From Pseudomonas sp. Root562 (lineage in GTDB: Bacteria; Pseudomonadota; Gammaproteobacteria; Pseudomonadales; Pseudomonadaceae), in contig NZ_LMGK01000001.1 in NCBI RefSeq assembly GCF_001427125.1, forward strand, positions 141,820 to 205,819: DNA of 64,000 bases, read 5' to 3'. A program made the position numbers and the translations under genes. The notes beneath the pieces were generated by a model. It did no database searches. It saw only the letters and a program-made list of their open reading frames with translations, and was not told where the DNA came from. Shown one piece after another: positions 41,935 through 51,867 of the stretch; position 1 is the stretch's first letter; each line of letters opens with the position of its first letter.

Positions 41935-42025
41935 AACGGGGCGCATTAAAAGGGTTTTTCGGATTTACGTCAACGACTTTTTTAAAATTTCTTAAATTAA
42001 TTCCGTCGCTTACGAAATTCGTGGG

Positions 42026-42298
42026 TTATTCGGCCGGCGGCACGTAGCCTTCGGCCTTGGCGTATTCCTCGCCGGAAAAGAACTTGTCCATCTCGCCCTG
42101 CAGATATTTGCGGTCTTCGGCGTTCATCATGTTCAGGCGTTTTTCGTTGATCAGCAGGGTCTGGTGTTTTTGCCAGTCGGCCCAGGCCTTGGCCGAGACG
42201 TGGTCAAAAATGTCCTGGCCTTTGGCGCCCGGGAACGGGGCGCGTTCCAGGCCTGGCAGTTCTTCTTTGTACTTGCGGCATATGATGGTGCGGGTCAT
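42026..42298 (-). CDS. yggX: YggX, Fe(II)-trafficking/oxidative damage protection protein
   Basis: 90 residues, the normal family length; [20 protein letters not shown] with the conserved Cys7. It protects iron-sulfur clusters against oxidation. It overlaps mutY by 4 bases, and MutY is itself an iron-sulfur enzyme. Confidence 0.96.
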   Translation of the reverse strand: MTRTIICRKYKEELPGLERAPFPGAKGQDIFDHVSAKAWADWQKHQTLLINEKRLNMMNAEDRKYLQGEMDKFFSGEEYAKAEGYVPPAE

Positions 42299-43362
42299 GA
42301 CGACTCTCCTGCGTTCAATACGGCGGCCGCGCGTTCGAGCAAGGTTTTGACCGGGGCAGCAAGGCCCAGGCGCGGCGGGGTGGCGAGGTTATACCAGAGC
42401 CAGTCGACCTCGGCCACGTGATGACCGGCCTCCTGGACCTGGACCAGCCAGGGTTCGATGGACAACTGGAAATGGCTGAAGGTGTGCACCAGGCTCGGCA
42501 GCGATTGATGTGCGCCCAGTTCCAGCGAGTGCTGCGAAGCCAAGTGTTGCAGGTCATCGAGGTCGTCGAGTTCCGGCAGGCTCCACAAACCGCCCCACAG
42601 ACCGGTAGAAGGGCGACGGTAAAGCAGGATCGCGCCTTCGCCGTTGGCGAGCATCGGCATCAGCGTGCGTTTCTGCGGGATGGCTTTGCGTGGCTTGGGT
42701 ATCGGGTAGCGTGTTTCCAGGCCGAGCATGTGCGCTTCGCAACCTTTCTCCAGTGGACACAGCAGGCAGCTGGGTTTGCTGCGGGTGCAGAGCGTTGCGC
42801 CAAGGTCCATCATCGCCTGGGTGTAGGCATTGACCCGATCATGTGGCGTAAAGCGCTCAGCGTTCGCCCAGAGCTGTTTTGCGACCTTCGGCTCGCCCGG
42901 GTAACCCTCTTGCGCGGTAAAACGCGCCAGTACGCGTTTGACGTTGCCGTCGAGGATCGGCGCACGCAGGCCCATGCTGATGCTGGCGATTGCGCCGGCA
43001 GTGGACAGGCCGATGCCCGGCAGATCAGTGAGTTTTTCCACATCCCGGGGAAATTCGCCACCGTACTGCTCGACGACGATCTTCGCGGTCTTCTGCAGAT
43101 TGCGCGCGCGAGTGTAGTAACCCAGGCCCGTCCACAGGTGCAGCACTTCATCTTCCGGCGCAGCGGCCAGGGCTTCGACTGTCGGCAGCGAAGCCATGAA
43201 CCGGTCGAAGTAGTTGAGCACGGTGCTGACCTGGGTCTGCTGCAGCATGATTTCCGAGACCCACACCCGATACGGGTTGATGTCCTGCTGCCAGGGCAAG
43301 TCATGACGGCCGTGGCGGTCGAACCAGTCCAGCACCGCCATTGCAAACTGCTCGGCTCTCAT
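42295..43362 (-). CDS. mutY: A/G-specific adenine glycosylase MutY
   Basis: 355 residues. Helix-hairpin-helix [12 protein letters not shown], catalytic Glu in [11 protein letters not shown], catalytic Asp in ILDGNVKRV, the 4Fe-4S loop C-x6-C-x2-C-x5-C ([17 protein letters not shown]), and a C-terminal NUDIX-like 8-oxoG recognition domain. It removes adenine opposite 8-oxoguanine. Start [10 protein letters not shown] overlaps asmA by 4 bases. Confidence 0.97.
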   Translation of the reverse strand: MRAEQFAMAVLDWFDRHGRHDLPWQQDINPYRVWVSEIMLQQTQVSTVLNYFDRFMASLPTVEALAAAPEDEVLHLWTGLGYYTRARNLQKTAKIVVEQYGGEFPRDVEKLTDLPGIGLSTAGAIASISMGLRAPILDGNVKRVLARFTAQEGYPGEPKVAKQLWANAERFTPHDRVNAYTQAMMDLGATLCTRSKPSCLLCPLEKGCEAHMLGLETRYPIPKPRKAIPQKRTLMPMLANGEGAILLYRRPSTGLWGGLWSLPELDDLDDLQHLASQHSLELGAHQSLPSLVHTFSHFQLSIEPWLVQVQEAGHHVAEVDWLWYNLATPPRLGLAAPVKTLLERAAAVLNAGESS

Positions 43363-45584
43363 CGCTTGAACAGCCCCTTGAGCGCATCCTTGAGTTCCGG
43401 GCTGACTTTGTCGCCCAGCTTCTCGTCGATTTTTTCGCTGATGCGTTCGCCGGCCAGTTTGCTCGCAACCTGTCCCATGCGTTCGTTGTCCAGTCGGCAA
43501 GCCTTGGCACCCAGTTCCAGTGGGCCACGGCAGCGCAGCGGCCACTCGATGCCGACGAATTTCTCACCCACCTGGCAAGCCGGGTCCGGCATGTCGCTCT
43601 TGTCGCCTTCGACAATGATGCCTACGCGGTAGTCCATGCCCAGCACCCGCAGATCGATATCACCGTCACCGTTGACGGTCATGCCCGGGATGCGCACTTT
43701 CAGGTCCGGGTTGCTGGCCACGCCGTTGCGGAAATTCAGGTTGCCCTTGAGTTCCTGGAACGGTGTGTCCTTGCCCCGTGGCTCGCCACTGAGGGTTTTG
43801 CGGTTGAGCGTGGCGATGCCTTTGCACAATTGCTGCTCGAGGTTGGCATTGAGCAACACGCCATTGTTGATGACGAAACTGGCGTTGCCGTTGAGGGTTT
43901 CGATCAGCGCTTTCTGGCTGTTGCCGCTGCCGGTCAGGCTGCTGTTGAGCGTGACCAGGCCTTTGACCGGCGGATTCTTGCCCTGGCTTTCGAGGATTTT
44001 TTCCGCCGGAACGCGGCTGATCTGCGTCTGCAAATTCAGCACGGGCGCTTGCTGGCGCACATCGAGGGTGCCCTTGGCGTCGAAGTTACCTTCGTACAAA
44101 TCACCGCGCAGGCTGGTCAGGGTAAGCAAACCGCCTTGGCCGTTGGCCTTGAGTACGGCGTTGTGGATCGGCAGTTTTTCCAGGGTCAACTGGCCAAAAG
44201 TCAGATCGGCGTCCACATCCAGCTTGCTCAGTCGTTCCACCGGCAGCAGGCGCTCGCTGCTCCAGGCTTCTTTGGTCGGCGATGGCGGCAGCGGTGTGCT
44301 GCCGGCGCCCGCCATGGCATCGGCTTCGGTGCTGGCGACTTCGGCCTGACGCACTTGCTTGGTGCTGTTGGCTTCGGCCGACTTCGGCGCCAGATAGCGG
44401 TCGACGTTGAAAGTGTCTGCCTTGAGGGTTGCACGCAACGATTGCTTGGCGAAGTCTTCGACGGCAATGCGGCCGCTGAAGGTGCTGTCATCGACTTTCA
44501 GGTTGATGTCGTCCAGGACGAGGCTGGAAGGCGTGCCCGCAAGACGGGTAGCCAGTTCCACCTTGCTCAGGCTGCCTTCGCCCATGGCCGGCAATGTCTG
44601 GCCGATGCTGTCGACGAATTTTGCCAGGTCGAACTGGGCGACCGACAGGCCACCGCTGACTTGCGGGGTCTTGTCCAGATCATTGACCTTCAACTCACCC
44701 AGCGCACGCAACTGATTGGCGGAAACCCTGATGCCGGTCCACTCGGCGACATTGGCCGCCCGGTCCAGCAACAACTGGCCTTGGGCGGCGAAGGTCATGG
44801 TTTTGCCTTGAAGTGGATCGCCCGCCACTTCACCGGACAGTTTCATGTCTTCCAGTTTGTAGCGCTGCAAAGCACGTTCGAAACGCAGTTCGCCATTGAG
44901 CTCGGTGCGCACTCGCAGAACCGGCTGGTTAGTGCCGAGGAATGCAGTGAGCTTGACTGGAATGTTGGTGGAGTCATGCACCGGGCCGGTGCTCAGCTGG
45001 ATACTTTCGGCGCTGAATTGCTTGCCGGTTTTTTCGTCGTTGTACTCAACGCGGGCGTTGTTGACGGTCAGGCTGTCAATGTCCAGGCGAATCGGCTGGG
45101 CCGGTTTATCGGCCTGTGCGGTGGTTTGCGGCTCGGGTTCGCTGGTGGTCGCCGGTGCGGTGTCCGGGTTCGCAGGCTTTGGTACCTTGCCGATGTCTTC
45201 CCAGTTGCCGTGGCCATCCTTGTCGCGGTTCAGGCGTAGATTGAGACCTTCAACGCGCACGTCGCTCATCTGCACTTCGCGGCGCAGCAGTGGCAGTACG
45301 CGGACCGACAGGCCGAGCATCTGCAGGTCGGCAAACGGTTCGGTGGGCTTGGCCAGGGTCGCGACACCGGCGTCGTGCAATTCAAGGCCGAGCCACGGAA
45401 AAAGGCTCCAGCCGATATCGCCATTGAGCGTCAGCTCGATGTGGGCCTTGTCGCGGGCAATCTGGCGAATCTCGTCTTTGTAGTCGTTGGGATCGAAGAG
45501 GTGGGTCAGGGCAAAGCCCAGCGCCACAATGATCAGCAACAGCCCGAGAAGTACCAGACCCAGGATTTTGCCGAACGCTTTCAT
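43359..45584 (-). CDS. asmA: AsmA-family envelope protein
   Basis: 741 residues. One N-terminal membrane helix (ILGLVLLGLLLIIVALGFAL), then a long periplasmic beta-rich region; the C-terminal AsmA domain includes NNGVLLNANLEQQLCKGIAT. AsmA-like proteins bridge the periplasm and are linked to phospholipid transport and outer-membrane assembly. First gene of the asmA-mutY-yggX operon. Confidence 0.92.
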   Translation of the reverse strand: MKAFGKILGLVLLGLLLIIVALGFALTHLFDPNDYKDEIRQIARDKAHIELTLNGDIGWSLFPWLGLELHDAGVATLAKPTEPFADLQMLGLSVRVLPLLRREVQMSDVRVEGLNLRLNRDKDGHGNWEDIGKVPKPANPDTAPATTSEPEPQTTAQADKPAQPIRLDIDSLTVNNARVEYNDEKTGKQFSAESIQLSTGPVHDSTNIPVKLTAFLGTNQPVLRVRTELNGELRFERALQRYKLEDMKLSGEVAGDPLQGKTMTFAAQGQLLLDRAANVAEWTGIRVSANQLRALGELKVNDLDKTPQVSGGLSVAQFDLAKFVDSIGQTLPAMGEGSLSKVELATRLAGTPSSLVLDDINLKVDDSTFSGRIAVEDFAKQSLRATLKADTFNVDRYLAPKSAEANSTKQVRQAEVASTEADAMAGAGSTPLPPSPTKEAWSSERLLPVERLSKLDVDADLTFGQLTLEKLPIHNAVLKANGQGGLLTLTSLRGDLYEGNFDAKGTLDVRQQAPVLNLQTQISRVPAEKILESQGKNPPVKGLVTLNSSLTGSGNSQKALIETLNGNASFVINNGVLLNANLEQQLCKGIATLNRKTLSGEPRGKDTPFQELKGNLNFRNGVASNPDLKVRIPGMTVNGDGDIDLRVLGMDYRVGIIVEGDKSDMPDPACQVGEKFVGIEWPLRCRGPLELGAKACRLDNERMGQVASKLAGERISEKIDEKLGDKVSPELKDALKGLFKR

Positions 45585-45941
45585 GGGCGAGTCCTTGTAG
45601 TTAGTCGAATTCGAAATTTAGCCGGGGAGTATAGCGCTCCGAAAGAGACGACCGGTCAGTGATCACTCGGACCGAGTGTCGGGCGGCATGTTCAGTCGGC
45701 CGTTTGGCGATCGTCGGCAGGCGATTTCTGCACGCAAGAGATCGGATAACGTACAAAAAACTGATAGCACTTTGGTTTTTCTGTCACGTGCAAATGGTAA
45801 CCTTCGCCCGTTCGTCGGTCCTTCTGCGACTTGATGCCGCACCAAAATGGAGCTTCATCGTAAAAAAACAGTCATGCGTGCGCATAAAGGCTGGGGATGA
45901 AGAGCACCTGGCGAACCATACTAATAATTGGGGGATACACA
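45585..45941. other. Divergent promoter region of asmA and the MFS gene
   Basis: 357 bases between divergent genes. AT-rich stretches near 45750-45860 probably hold the promoters. GGGGGA 7 bases before the ATG at 45942 is the MFS ribosome site. No other element is recognised. Confidence 0.5.
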
Positions 45942-47603
45942 ATGACCACGAGTATCGCGGCGGACGGCTACGCCGACCAGCCCGCGTTCCTGTCCAAGGA
46001 ACGCATTATCGCCAAGCCCGGTTTCAACCGTTGGCTGGTGCCACCGGCCGCCCTGGCCATCCACCTCTGCATCGGCATGGCCTACGGCTTTTCGGTGTTC
46101 TGGTTGCCATTGTCCAAGGCGCTGGGTCTCAGCAAGCCGCTGGCCTGTGCGCCGGACATGAGCTTCATCGCTCAGGTTTTTTCCTCGCAATGCGATTGGC
46201 CGATCTCGATGCTCGGCTGGATCTACACCCTGTTCTTCATTTTCCTGGGTTGCTCTGCAGCGATCTGGGGCGGCTGGCTCGAGCATGCCGGACCACGCAA
46301 GGCCGGCGTTGTTTCGGCGCTGTGCTGGTGCGGCGGTCTGTTGATTTCGGCGCTGGGCATCTACACGCACCAGATCTGGCTGATGTGGATCGGCTCCGGG
46401 GTCATTGGCGGTATCGGCCTGGGCCTGGGCTACATCTCGCCGGTGTCGACCCTGATCAAGTGGTTCCCGGACAAGCGCGGCATGGCGACCGGCATGGCGA
46501 TCATGGGCTTCGGCGGTGGTGCGATGGTCGGAGCGCCGTTGGCGACTGCTCTGATGAGCCACTTCGGCTCGCCAGAAGGCGTGGGCGTATGGCAGAGCTT
46601 CGTGGCGATGGCCGCGATCTACTTCGTGTTCATGATCGGTGGCGCACTGTCCTACCGCGTGCCGCCAACCGGCTGGAAGCCTGAAGGCTGGACGGCGCCT
46701 GCGAAAAAAGCGTCGAACGCCATGATCACCAACCGTCATGTACACGTGAACGTGGCATGGAAAACCCCGCAATTCCGTCTGGTGTGGCTGGTGCTGTGCC
46801 TGAACGTATCCGCAGGTATCGGCATCCTCGGCATGGCTTCGCCGCTGTTGCAGGAAGTGTTCGGCGGCAAATTGCTGGGCAACGATCTGCCGTTCGGTCA
46901 GCTGGATGCAGGTCAATTGGCTTCGATCGCCGCGATCGCCGCCGGTTTCACCGGTTTGCTGAGCCTGTTCAACATCGGTGGCCGCTTCTTCTGGGCATCG
47001 TTCTCGGACTACCTGGGCCGTAAAAACACCTACTTCGTGTTCTTTGCCCTTGGCTTTGCGCTGTACGCATTGATTCCGAATCTTGGCCACCTGGGCAACG
47101 TCGCGCTGTTCGTGGCCGCGTTCTGCATCATCCTGTCGATGTACGGCGGCGGTTTTGCCACCGTTCCTGCTTATCTCGCGGACCTGTTCGGTACGCAAAT
47201 GGTCGGTGCTATCCACGGTCGCTTGCTGACCGCGTGGGCAGCAGCGGGTGTGTTGGGTCCGGTGCTGGTGAACTACCTGCGTGAGTATCAGCTGAGCATC
47301 GGCGTTGAACGTGCCGCAGCTTACGACATCACCTTGTACATCCTTGCCGGCCTGCTGGTGCTGGGTTTCATCTGCAACCTGCTGGTGCGTCCGGTGGCCG
47401 ACAAGTACTTCATGACCGACGCTGAACTGGCTGCCGAACAGGCGCTCGGCCACGACAAAGGTGCTGACGCCAGCACGTCGCTGGAGTGGAAAGCGGCGCC
47501 GGGCACCAAGCCTCTGGCAATTGCTGCCTGGCTGGCGGTGGGTATTCCGTTGGCGTGGGGTGTGTGGGTGACCCTGCAGAAGACGGCGGTACTGTTCCAC
47601 TAA
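45942..47603 (+). CDS. MFS transporter of the oxalate/formate antiporter (OFA) type
   Basis: 553 residues, 12 hydrophobic helices, with MFS loop motifs GGWLEHAGPRKAG (between helices 2 and 3) and DYLGRKNTYF (between 8 and 9). OFA members carry small carboxylates; a monocarboxylate substrate is likely but not decided by sequence. Long cytoplasmic loop after helix 6 (GWKPEGWTAPAKKASNAMIT). Confidence 0.85.
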   Translation: MTTSIAADGYADQPAFLSKERIIAKPGFNRWLVPPAALAIHLCIGMAYGFSVFWLPLSKALGLSKPLACAPDMSFIAQVFSSQCDWPISMLGWIYTLFFIFLGCSAAIWGGWLEHAGPRKAGVVSALCWCGGLLISALGIYTHQIWLMWIGSGVIGGIGLGLGYISPVSTLIKWFPDKRGMATGMAIMGFGGGAMVGAPLATALMSHFGSPEGVGVWQSFVAMAAIYFVFMIGGALSYRVPPTGWKPEGWTAPAKKASNAMITNRHVHVNVAWKTPQFRLVWLVLCLNVSAGIGILGMASPLLQEVFGGKLLGNDLPFGQLDAGQLASIAAIAAGFTGLLSLFNIGGRFFWASFSDYLGRKNTYFVFFALGFALYALIPNLGHLGNVALFVAAFCIILSMYGGGFATVPAYLADLFGTQMVGAIHGRLLTAWAAAGVLGPVLVNYLREYQLSIGVERAAAYDITLYILAGLLVLGFICNLLVRPVADKYFMTDAELAAEQALGHDKGADASTSLEWKAAPGTKPLAIAAWLAVGIPLAWGVWVTLQKTAVLFH

Positions 47604-47621
47604 GTAAAAACGCAATACCCC

Positions 47622-47712
47622 TGTAGGAGTGAGCTCTGCTCGCGATACCGGTCTGACAGTCGACAGAAATGTTGAATGTGAGAGCCCTATCGCGAGCAGG
47701 CTCACTCCTACA
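47622..47712. repeat. REP pair (REPIN)
   Basis: TGTAGGAGTGAGC...GCTCGCGAT (47622-47646) and its inverted partner ATCGCGAGCAGGCTCACTCCTACA start-to-end at 47689-47712 enclose about 40 bases. This is the common fluorescent-Pseudomonas REP family, moved by RAYT transposases. Confidence 0.85.
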
Positions 47713-47720
47713 GTTGTTTC

Positions 47721-47832
47721 TGATCGTTCCCACGCTCTGCGTGGGAATGACTCCCGTGACGCTCCGCGTCACATTCAAAGCGGACGCGGAGCGTCCAATG
47801 CTGCACTCCCACGCAGAGCGTGGGAGCGATCA
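47721..47832. repeat. Long palindromic intergenic repeat, copy 1
   Basis: Nested inverted repeats: the outer arms GATCGTTCCCACGCTCTGCG and CGCAGAGCGTGGGAGCGATC, the inner arms GACGCTCCGCGTC and GGACGCGGAGCGTCC. The same element recurs at 59838-59941. Confidence 0.85.
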
Positions 47833-47977
47833 GTAGCCTGTCGGGCTTGTATGGACATGTCTACCCGCGACAGCCGGGGCTTCTGTCCGTCAGCCATATC
47901 ACGTCGCGTGTTTCTGTTTCGGCCCCGCGTGCCTATAATGGATGCCTTTTTCGCCCAATGATTTTGCGGAGCTGGTG

Positions 47978-48571
47978 ATGGCCGAACGTATGGCGTCTGT
48001 CGAGCGCGACACTCTGGAAACCCAGATCAAAGCCTCGATCAACCTCGATGGCACCGGAAAGGCCCGATTCGATATCGGTGTTCCTTTTCTTGAGCACATG
48101 CTGGACCAGATCGCCCGTCACGGGCTGATCGACCTGGATATTGTCAGCAAGGGCGACCTGCATATCGATGACCACCACACCGTGGAAGACGTCGGTATCA
48201 CCCTCGGCCAGGCATTTACCAAAGCCATCGGCGACAAGAAAGGCATCCGTCGCTACGGCCACGCCTATGTGCCGCTCGATGAAGCGCTGTCGCGCGTGGT
48301 GATCGACTTCTCCGGCCGTCCCGGCCTGCAGATGCACGTTCCGTATACCCGCGCCACCGTCGGCGGTTTCGACGTGGATCTGTTCCAGGAGTTCTTCCAG
48401 GGCTTCGTCAACCACGCCAACGTCACCCTGCACATCGACAATCTGCGTGGGCACAACACCCACCACCAGATCGAAACCGTGTTCAAGGCTTTCGGCCGTG
48501 CGCTGCGCATGGCCGTGGAGCTCGATGACCGCATGGCCGGGCAAATGCCATCGACCAAGGGCGTTCTGTAA
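47978..48571 (+). CDS. hisB: Imidazoleglycerol-phosphate dehydratase HisB
   Basis: 197 residues, the monofunctional size. Both manganese-binding His clusters are seen ([25 protein letters not shown]). It dehydrates imidazoleglycerol phosphate in histidine synthesis. The ATG at 47978 was chosen over an upstream in-frame one because [20 protein letters not shown] matches the family start. Stop overlaps hisH (TAATG). Confidence 0.97.
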   Translation: MAERMASVERDTLETQIKASINLDGTGKARFDIGVPFLEHMLDQIARHGLIDLDIVSKGDLHIDDHHTVEDVGITLGQAFTKAIGDKKGIRRYGHAYVPLDEALSRVVIDFSGRPGLQMHVPYTRATVGGFDVDLFQEFFQGFVNHANVTLHIDNLRGHNTHHQIETVFKAFGRALRMAVELDDRMAGQMPSTKGVL

Positions 48572-49209
48572 TGCAGACAGTCGCGGTTATCGATTACGGC
48601 ATGGGCAACCTGCACTCGGTGGCCAAGGCCCTCGAGCACGTGGGGGCCGGCAAGGTGTTGATCACCAGCGATGCCAACGTGATTCGCGAAGCCGACCGGG
48701 TGGTTTTCCCCGGCGTCGGTGCGATTCGCGATTGCATGGCGGAGATCCGTCGCCTCGGGTTCGACTCGCTGGTACGTGAGGTCAGCCAGGACCGGCCTTT
48801 CCTCGGTATCTGCGTCGGCATGCAAGCCTTGCTCGACACCAGCGAAGAGAACGACGGTGTCGACTGCATCGGGCTGTTTCCGGGCGCAGTGAAGTTCTTT
48901 GGCAAAGATCTGCACGAAGACGGCGAACACCTGAAAGTCCCGCACATGGGCTGGAACGAAGTGAAGCAGAAGGTCAGTCACCCGCTGTGGCACGACATTC
49001 CGGACATGGCGCGTTTCTACTTCGTGCACAGCTACTACATCGCTGCGGCTAATGCGCGCCAGGTGGTCGGTGGTGGTCATTACGGCGTCGATTTCGCCGC
49101 AGCGCTGGCCGATGGCTCGCGTTTCGCCGTGCAGTTCCACCCGGAGAAAAGCCATACCCATGGCCTGCAATTGCTGCAGAACTTCGCTGCGTGGGACGGT
49201 CGCTGGTAA
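48571..49209 (+). CDS. hisH: Imidazole glycerol phosphate synthase, glutaminase subunit HisH
   Basis: 212 residues, class I glutamine amidotransferase. Nucleophile Cys in [12 protein letters not shown] and the His-x-Glu pair in [10 protein letters not shown]. It delivers ammonia to HisF. Translation is coupled to hisB by a one-base overlap. Confidence 0.97.
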   Translation: MQTVAVIDYGMGNLHSVAKALEHVGAGKVLITSDANVIREADRVVFPGVGAIRDCMAEIRRLGFDSLVREVSQDRPFLGICVGMQALLDTSEENDGVDCIGLFPGAVKFFGKDLHEDGEHLKVPHMGWNEVKQKVSHPLWHDIPDMARFYFVHSYYIAAANARQVVGGGHYGVDFAAALADGSRFAVQFHPEKSHTHGLQLLQNFAAWDGRW

Positions 49210-49470
49210 ATGGCTGTCAAGAAATCCAGGCCGCCGATCCTGACCCTCACTCCCGAACAGGAGAGCGAGGCCAACAGCAAGATCAAGCGATTCATGGAAG
49301 ACCGCTTTGAACTCGACCTCGGCTCGTTCGAGGCGGCTGAGATTCTTGAGTTGTTTACCCGAGAAATTGCTCCGCACTATTACAACAGGGCGATTTTCGA
49401 TGTGCAGACGCATCTCAAAGAGAGGTTCGAAAGCATCGAAAGCGACCTGTGGGCGCTCGAGAAAAACTGA
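49210..49470 (+). CDS. DUF2164 family protein
   Basis: 86 residues, beginning immediately after the hisH stop. The helical sequence ALEKN at the end and IKRFMEDRFELDLGSFEAAE in the middle fit DUF2164. Its conserved place inside the his cluster hints at a linked role, but no function is known. Confidence 0.88.
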   Translation: MAVKKSRPPILTLTPEQESEANSKIKRFMEDRFELDLGSFEAAEILELFTREIAPHYYNRAIFDVQTHLKERFESIESDLWALEKN

Positions 49471-49512
49471 TTTCCGAGCCAAGCTGAACATTCGAATTTG
49501 AAGGTTTGCCAG

Positions 49513-50250
49513 ATGCTGATTATTCCCGCTATCGATCTTAAAGACGGTGCCTGTGTTCGTCTGCGCCAGGGCCGCATGGAAGATTCCACGGTGTTCTCCG
49601 ATGACCCGGTGAGCATGGCTGCCAAGTGGGTGGAGGGCGGTTGCCGTCGTCTGCATCTGGTCGACCTGAACGGCGCGTTCGAAGGCCAACCGGTCAACGG
49701 CGAAGTGGTCACCGCGATCGCCAAGCGCTATCCGAACCTGCCGATCCAGATCGGCGGCGGTATCCGCTCCCTGGAAACCATCGAGCACTACGTCAAGGCT
49801 GGCGTGAGCTACGTGATCATCGGCACCAAGGCTGTGAAAGATCCAGCCTTCGTCGCCGAAGCCTGCCGCGCTTTCCCTGGCAAAGTGATTGTCGGTCTGG
49901 ACGCCAAGGACGGTTTCGTCGCTACCGACGGTTGGGCTGAAATCAGCACCATCCAGGTGATCGACCTGGCAAAGCAGTTCGAAGCCGACGGCGTGTCCGC
50001 CATCGTTTATACCGACATCGCCAAAGACGGCATGATGCAGGGCTGCAACGTACCGTTCACCGCCGCGCTGGCTGCTGCCACATCGATTCCGGTCATCGCT
50101 TCCGGTGGCATCCACAATCTGGGTGACATCAAGACCCTGCTCGACGCCAAGGCGCCGGGCATCATCGGCGCGATCACCGGCCGGGCGATCTACGAAGGCA
50201 CCCTCGACGTCGCTGAAGCGCAAGCTTTCTGCGACTCGTACAAAGGCTGA
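49513..50250 (+). CDS. hisA: Phosphoribosylformimino-5-aminoimidazole carboxamide ribotide isomerase HisA
   Basis: 245 residues, TIM barrel. Catalytic Asp8 (IPAIDLKDG) and Asp near residue 130 ([12 protein letters not shown] region carries the second phosphate-binding half). AAGGT lies 9 bases before the ATG at 49513. The product goes to HisF. Confidence 0.97.
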   Translation: MLIIPAIDLKDGACVRLRQGRMEDSTVFSDDPVSMAAKWVEGGCRRLHLVDLNGAFEGQPVNGEVVTAIAKRYPNLPIQIGGGIRSLETIEHYVKAGVSYVIIGTKAVKDPAFVAEACRAFPGKVIVGLDAKDGFVATDGWAEISTIQVIDLAKQFEADGVSAIVYTDIAKDGMMQGCNVPFTAALAAATSIPVIASGGIHNLGDIKTLLDAKAPGIIGAITGRAIYEGTLDVAEAQAFCDSYKG

Positions 50251-50259
50251 GGACTGACC

Positions 50260-51030
50260 ATGGCGCTGGCCAAACGCATCATCCCTTGCCTGGACGTGGA
50301 CAACGGCCGGGTGGTCAAGGGTGTGAAATTCGAAAACATCCGCGACGCCGGTGACCCGGTGGAAATCGCCCGTCGCTACGACGAGCAGGGTGCCGACGAG
50401 ATTACCTTTCTCGACATCACCGCCAGCGTCGACGGCCGCGACACCACGCTGCATACCGTCGAGCGCATGGCCAGCCAGGTGTTCATTCCGCTGACCGTCG
50501 GCGGTGGCGTGCGCACCGTGCAGGACATCCGCAACTTGCTCAATGCCGGTGCGGACAAGGTTTCGATCAACACCGCTGCGGTGTTCAACCCTGAATTCGT
50601 CGGCGAAGCGGCGCAGCATTTCGGCTCGCAGTGCATTGTCGTTGCCATCGATGCGAAAAAAGTTTCCGCTGCGGGCGAAACCCCGCGCTGGGAAATCTTC
50701 ACCCACGGCGGTCGCAAGCCGACCGGCCTTGACGCTGTCGAGTGGGCAAAGAAGATGGAAGGCTTGGGAGCCGGTGAAATCCTCCTGACCAGCATGGACC
50801 AGGACGGCATGAAAAACGGCTTCGACCTTGGCGTGACCCGCGCCATCAGCGATGCCCTGGGCATTCCGGTGATCGCTTCCGGTGGCGTTGGCAACCTGCA
50901 GCATTTGGCCGACGGTATCCTCGAAGGTCACGCCAGTGCAGTCCTGGCGGCGAGTATTTTCCACTTCGGCGAATACACCGTTCAGGAAGCCAAGGCCTAC
51001 ATGGCTCATCGCGGAATCGTGATGCGCTGA
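50260..51030 (+). CDS. hisF: Imidazole glycerol phosphate synthase, cyclase subunit HisF
   Basis: 256 residues, TIM barrel with catalytic Asp11 ([14 protein letters not shown]) and Asp near 130 (VVAIDAKKV). Makes imidazoleglycerol phosphate and AICAR using ammonia from HisH. Last his gene of the cluster. Confidence 0.97.
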   Translation: MALAKRIIPCLDVDNGRVVKGVKFENIRDAGDPVEIARRYDEQGADEITFLDITASVDGRDTTLHTVERMASQVFIPLTVGGGVRTVQDIRNLLNAGADKVSINTAAVFNPEFVGEAAQHFGSQCIVVAIDAKKVSAAGETPRWEIFTHGGRKPTGLDAVEWAKKMEGLGAGEILLTSMDQDGMKNGFDLGVTRAISDALGIPVIASGGVGNLQHLADGILEGHASAVLAASIFHFGEYTVQEAKAYMAHRGIVMR

Positions 51031-51108
51031 ACAAACCCATACAGGCCAGTGGACATCATGGCGGGCTCAAGGCACTCTTGGGCACGCCATGGATTTCGGT
51101 AGCCAGAC

Positions 51109-51864
51109 ATGCTCAAACGTCTTCGTTTTGCCCTCGCCAGTGCTTCCCTGTTGTTCGTCAGTGCGGTACACGCCGCAGACAACCCCAACACCGACATGGT
51201 GTTGCTGACGGAAAACTTCCCTCCGTACAACATGGCGAAGAACGGCAAGAATTTCGCCCAAGGCGAGAACATTGATGGCATCGCCACGGACATCGTCCGC
51301 GAAATATTCAAGCGTGCCGATATTACCTACAGCCTGACGCTGCGTTTCCCCTGGGAGCGAGTGTACAAACTCGCTCTGGAAAACCCCGGTTACGGTGCAT
51401 TCGTGATGGCGCGGTTACCCGATCGCGAGAAGCTCTTCAAATGGGTCGGGCCGATTGGCCCGGACGACTGGATCATGCTGGCCAAGGCTGACAGCAAAAT
51501 CACCCTCCAATCCCTGGACGATGCGCGAAAGTACAAAATCGGTGCGTACAAGGGCGACGCCATTGCCACTACGCTCGCCAAGCAAGGCTTGAAGCCTGTG
51601 GTGGTCCTGCGCGATCAGGACAACGCGAAGAAACTGGTCAATGGCCAGATCGATCTATGGGCTACCGGTGATCCGGCTGGGCGCTACCTGGCGCGCCAGG
51701 AAGGAGTGATCGGGCTCAAGACTGTGTTGCGGTTCAACAGTGCCGAGTTGTACCTGGCCTTGAACAAGGACGTGCCGGACGAAACCGTCGCCAAACTGCA
51801 GGCCGCGCTGGATCAGATGCGCCAGGAAGGCAAAGTTGACGAGATCATGTCGAAGTATCTGTAA
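51109..51864 (+). CDS. Periplasmic substrate-binding protein (SBP_bac_3 family)
   Basis: 251 residues with a signal peptide (FALASASLLFVSAVHAAD). The fold is that of amino-acid-binding proteins (LTENFPPYNMAKNGKNFAQG), but it stands alone, with no permease or ATPase gene beside it. Such orphans may work with a distant transporter or sense ligands. It converges with the protease gene, 3 bases apart. Confidence 0.85.
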   Translation: MLKRLRFALASASLLFVSAVHAADNPNTDMVLLTENFPPYNMAKNGKNFAQGENIDGIATDIVREIFKRADITYSLTLRFPWERVYKLALENPGYGAFVMARLPDREKLFKWVGPIGPDDWIMLAKADSKITLQSLDDARKYKIGAYKGDAIATTLAKQGLKPVVVLRDQDNAKKLVNGQIDLWATGDPAGRYLARQEGVIGLKTVLRFNSAELYLALNKDVPDETVAKLQAALDQMRQEGKVDEIMSKYL

Positions 51865-51867
51865 TTT

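Noticed and set aside
45921..47705. Minus-strand open frame of about 590 codons opposite the MFS gene
   Set aside because: Low-complexity His/Arg/Gln-rich translation, opposite a clear 12-helix transporter.
48265..51009. Minus-strand open frame of more than 900 codons opposite hisB-hisF
   Set aside because: It mirrors the codon pattern of five well-identified his-cluster genes; such long antisense frames are common in GC-rich DNA.
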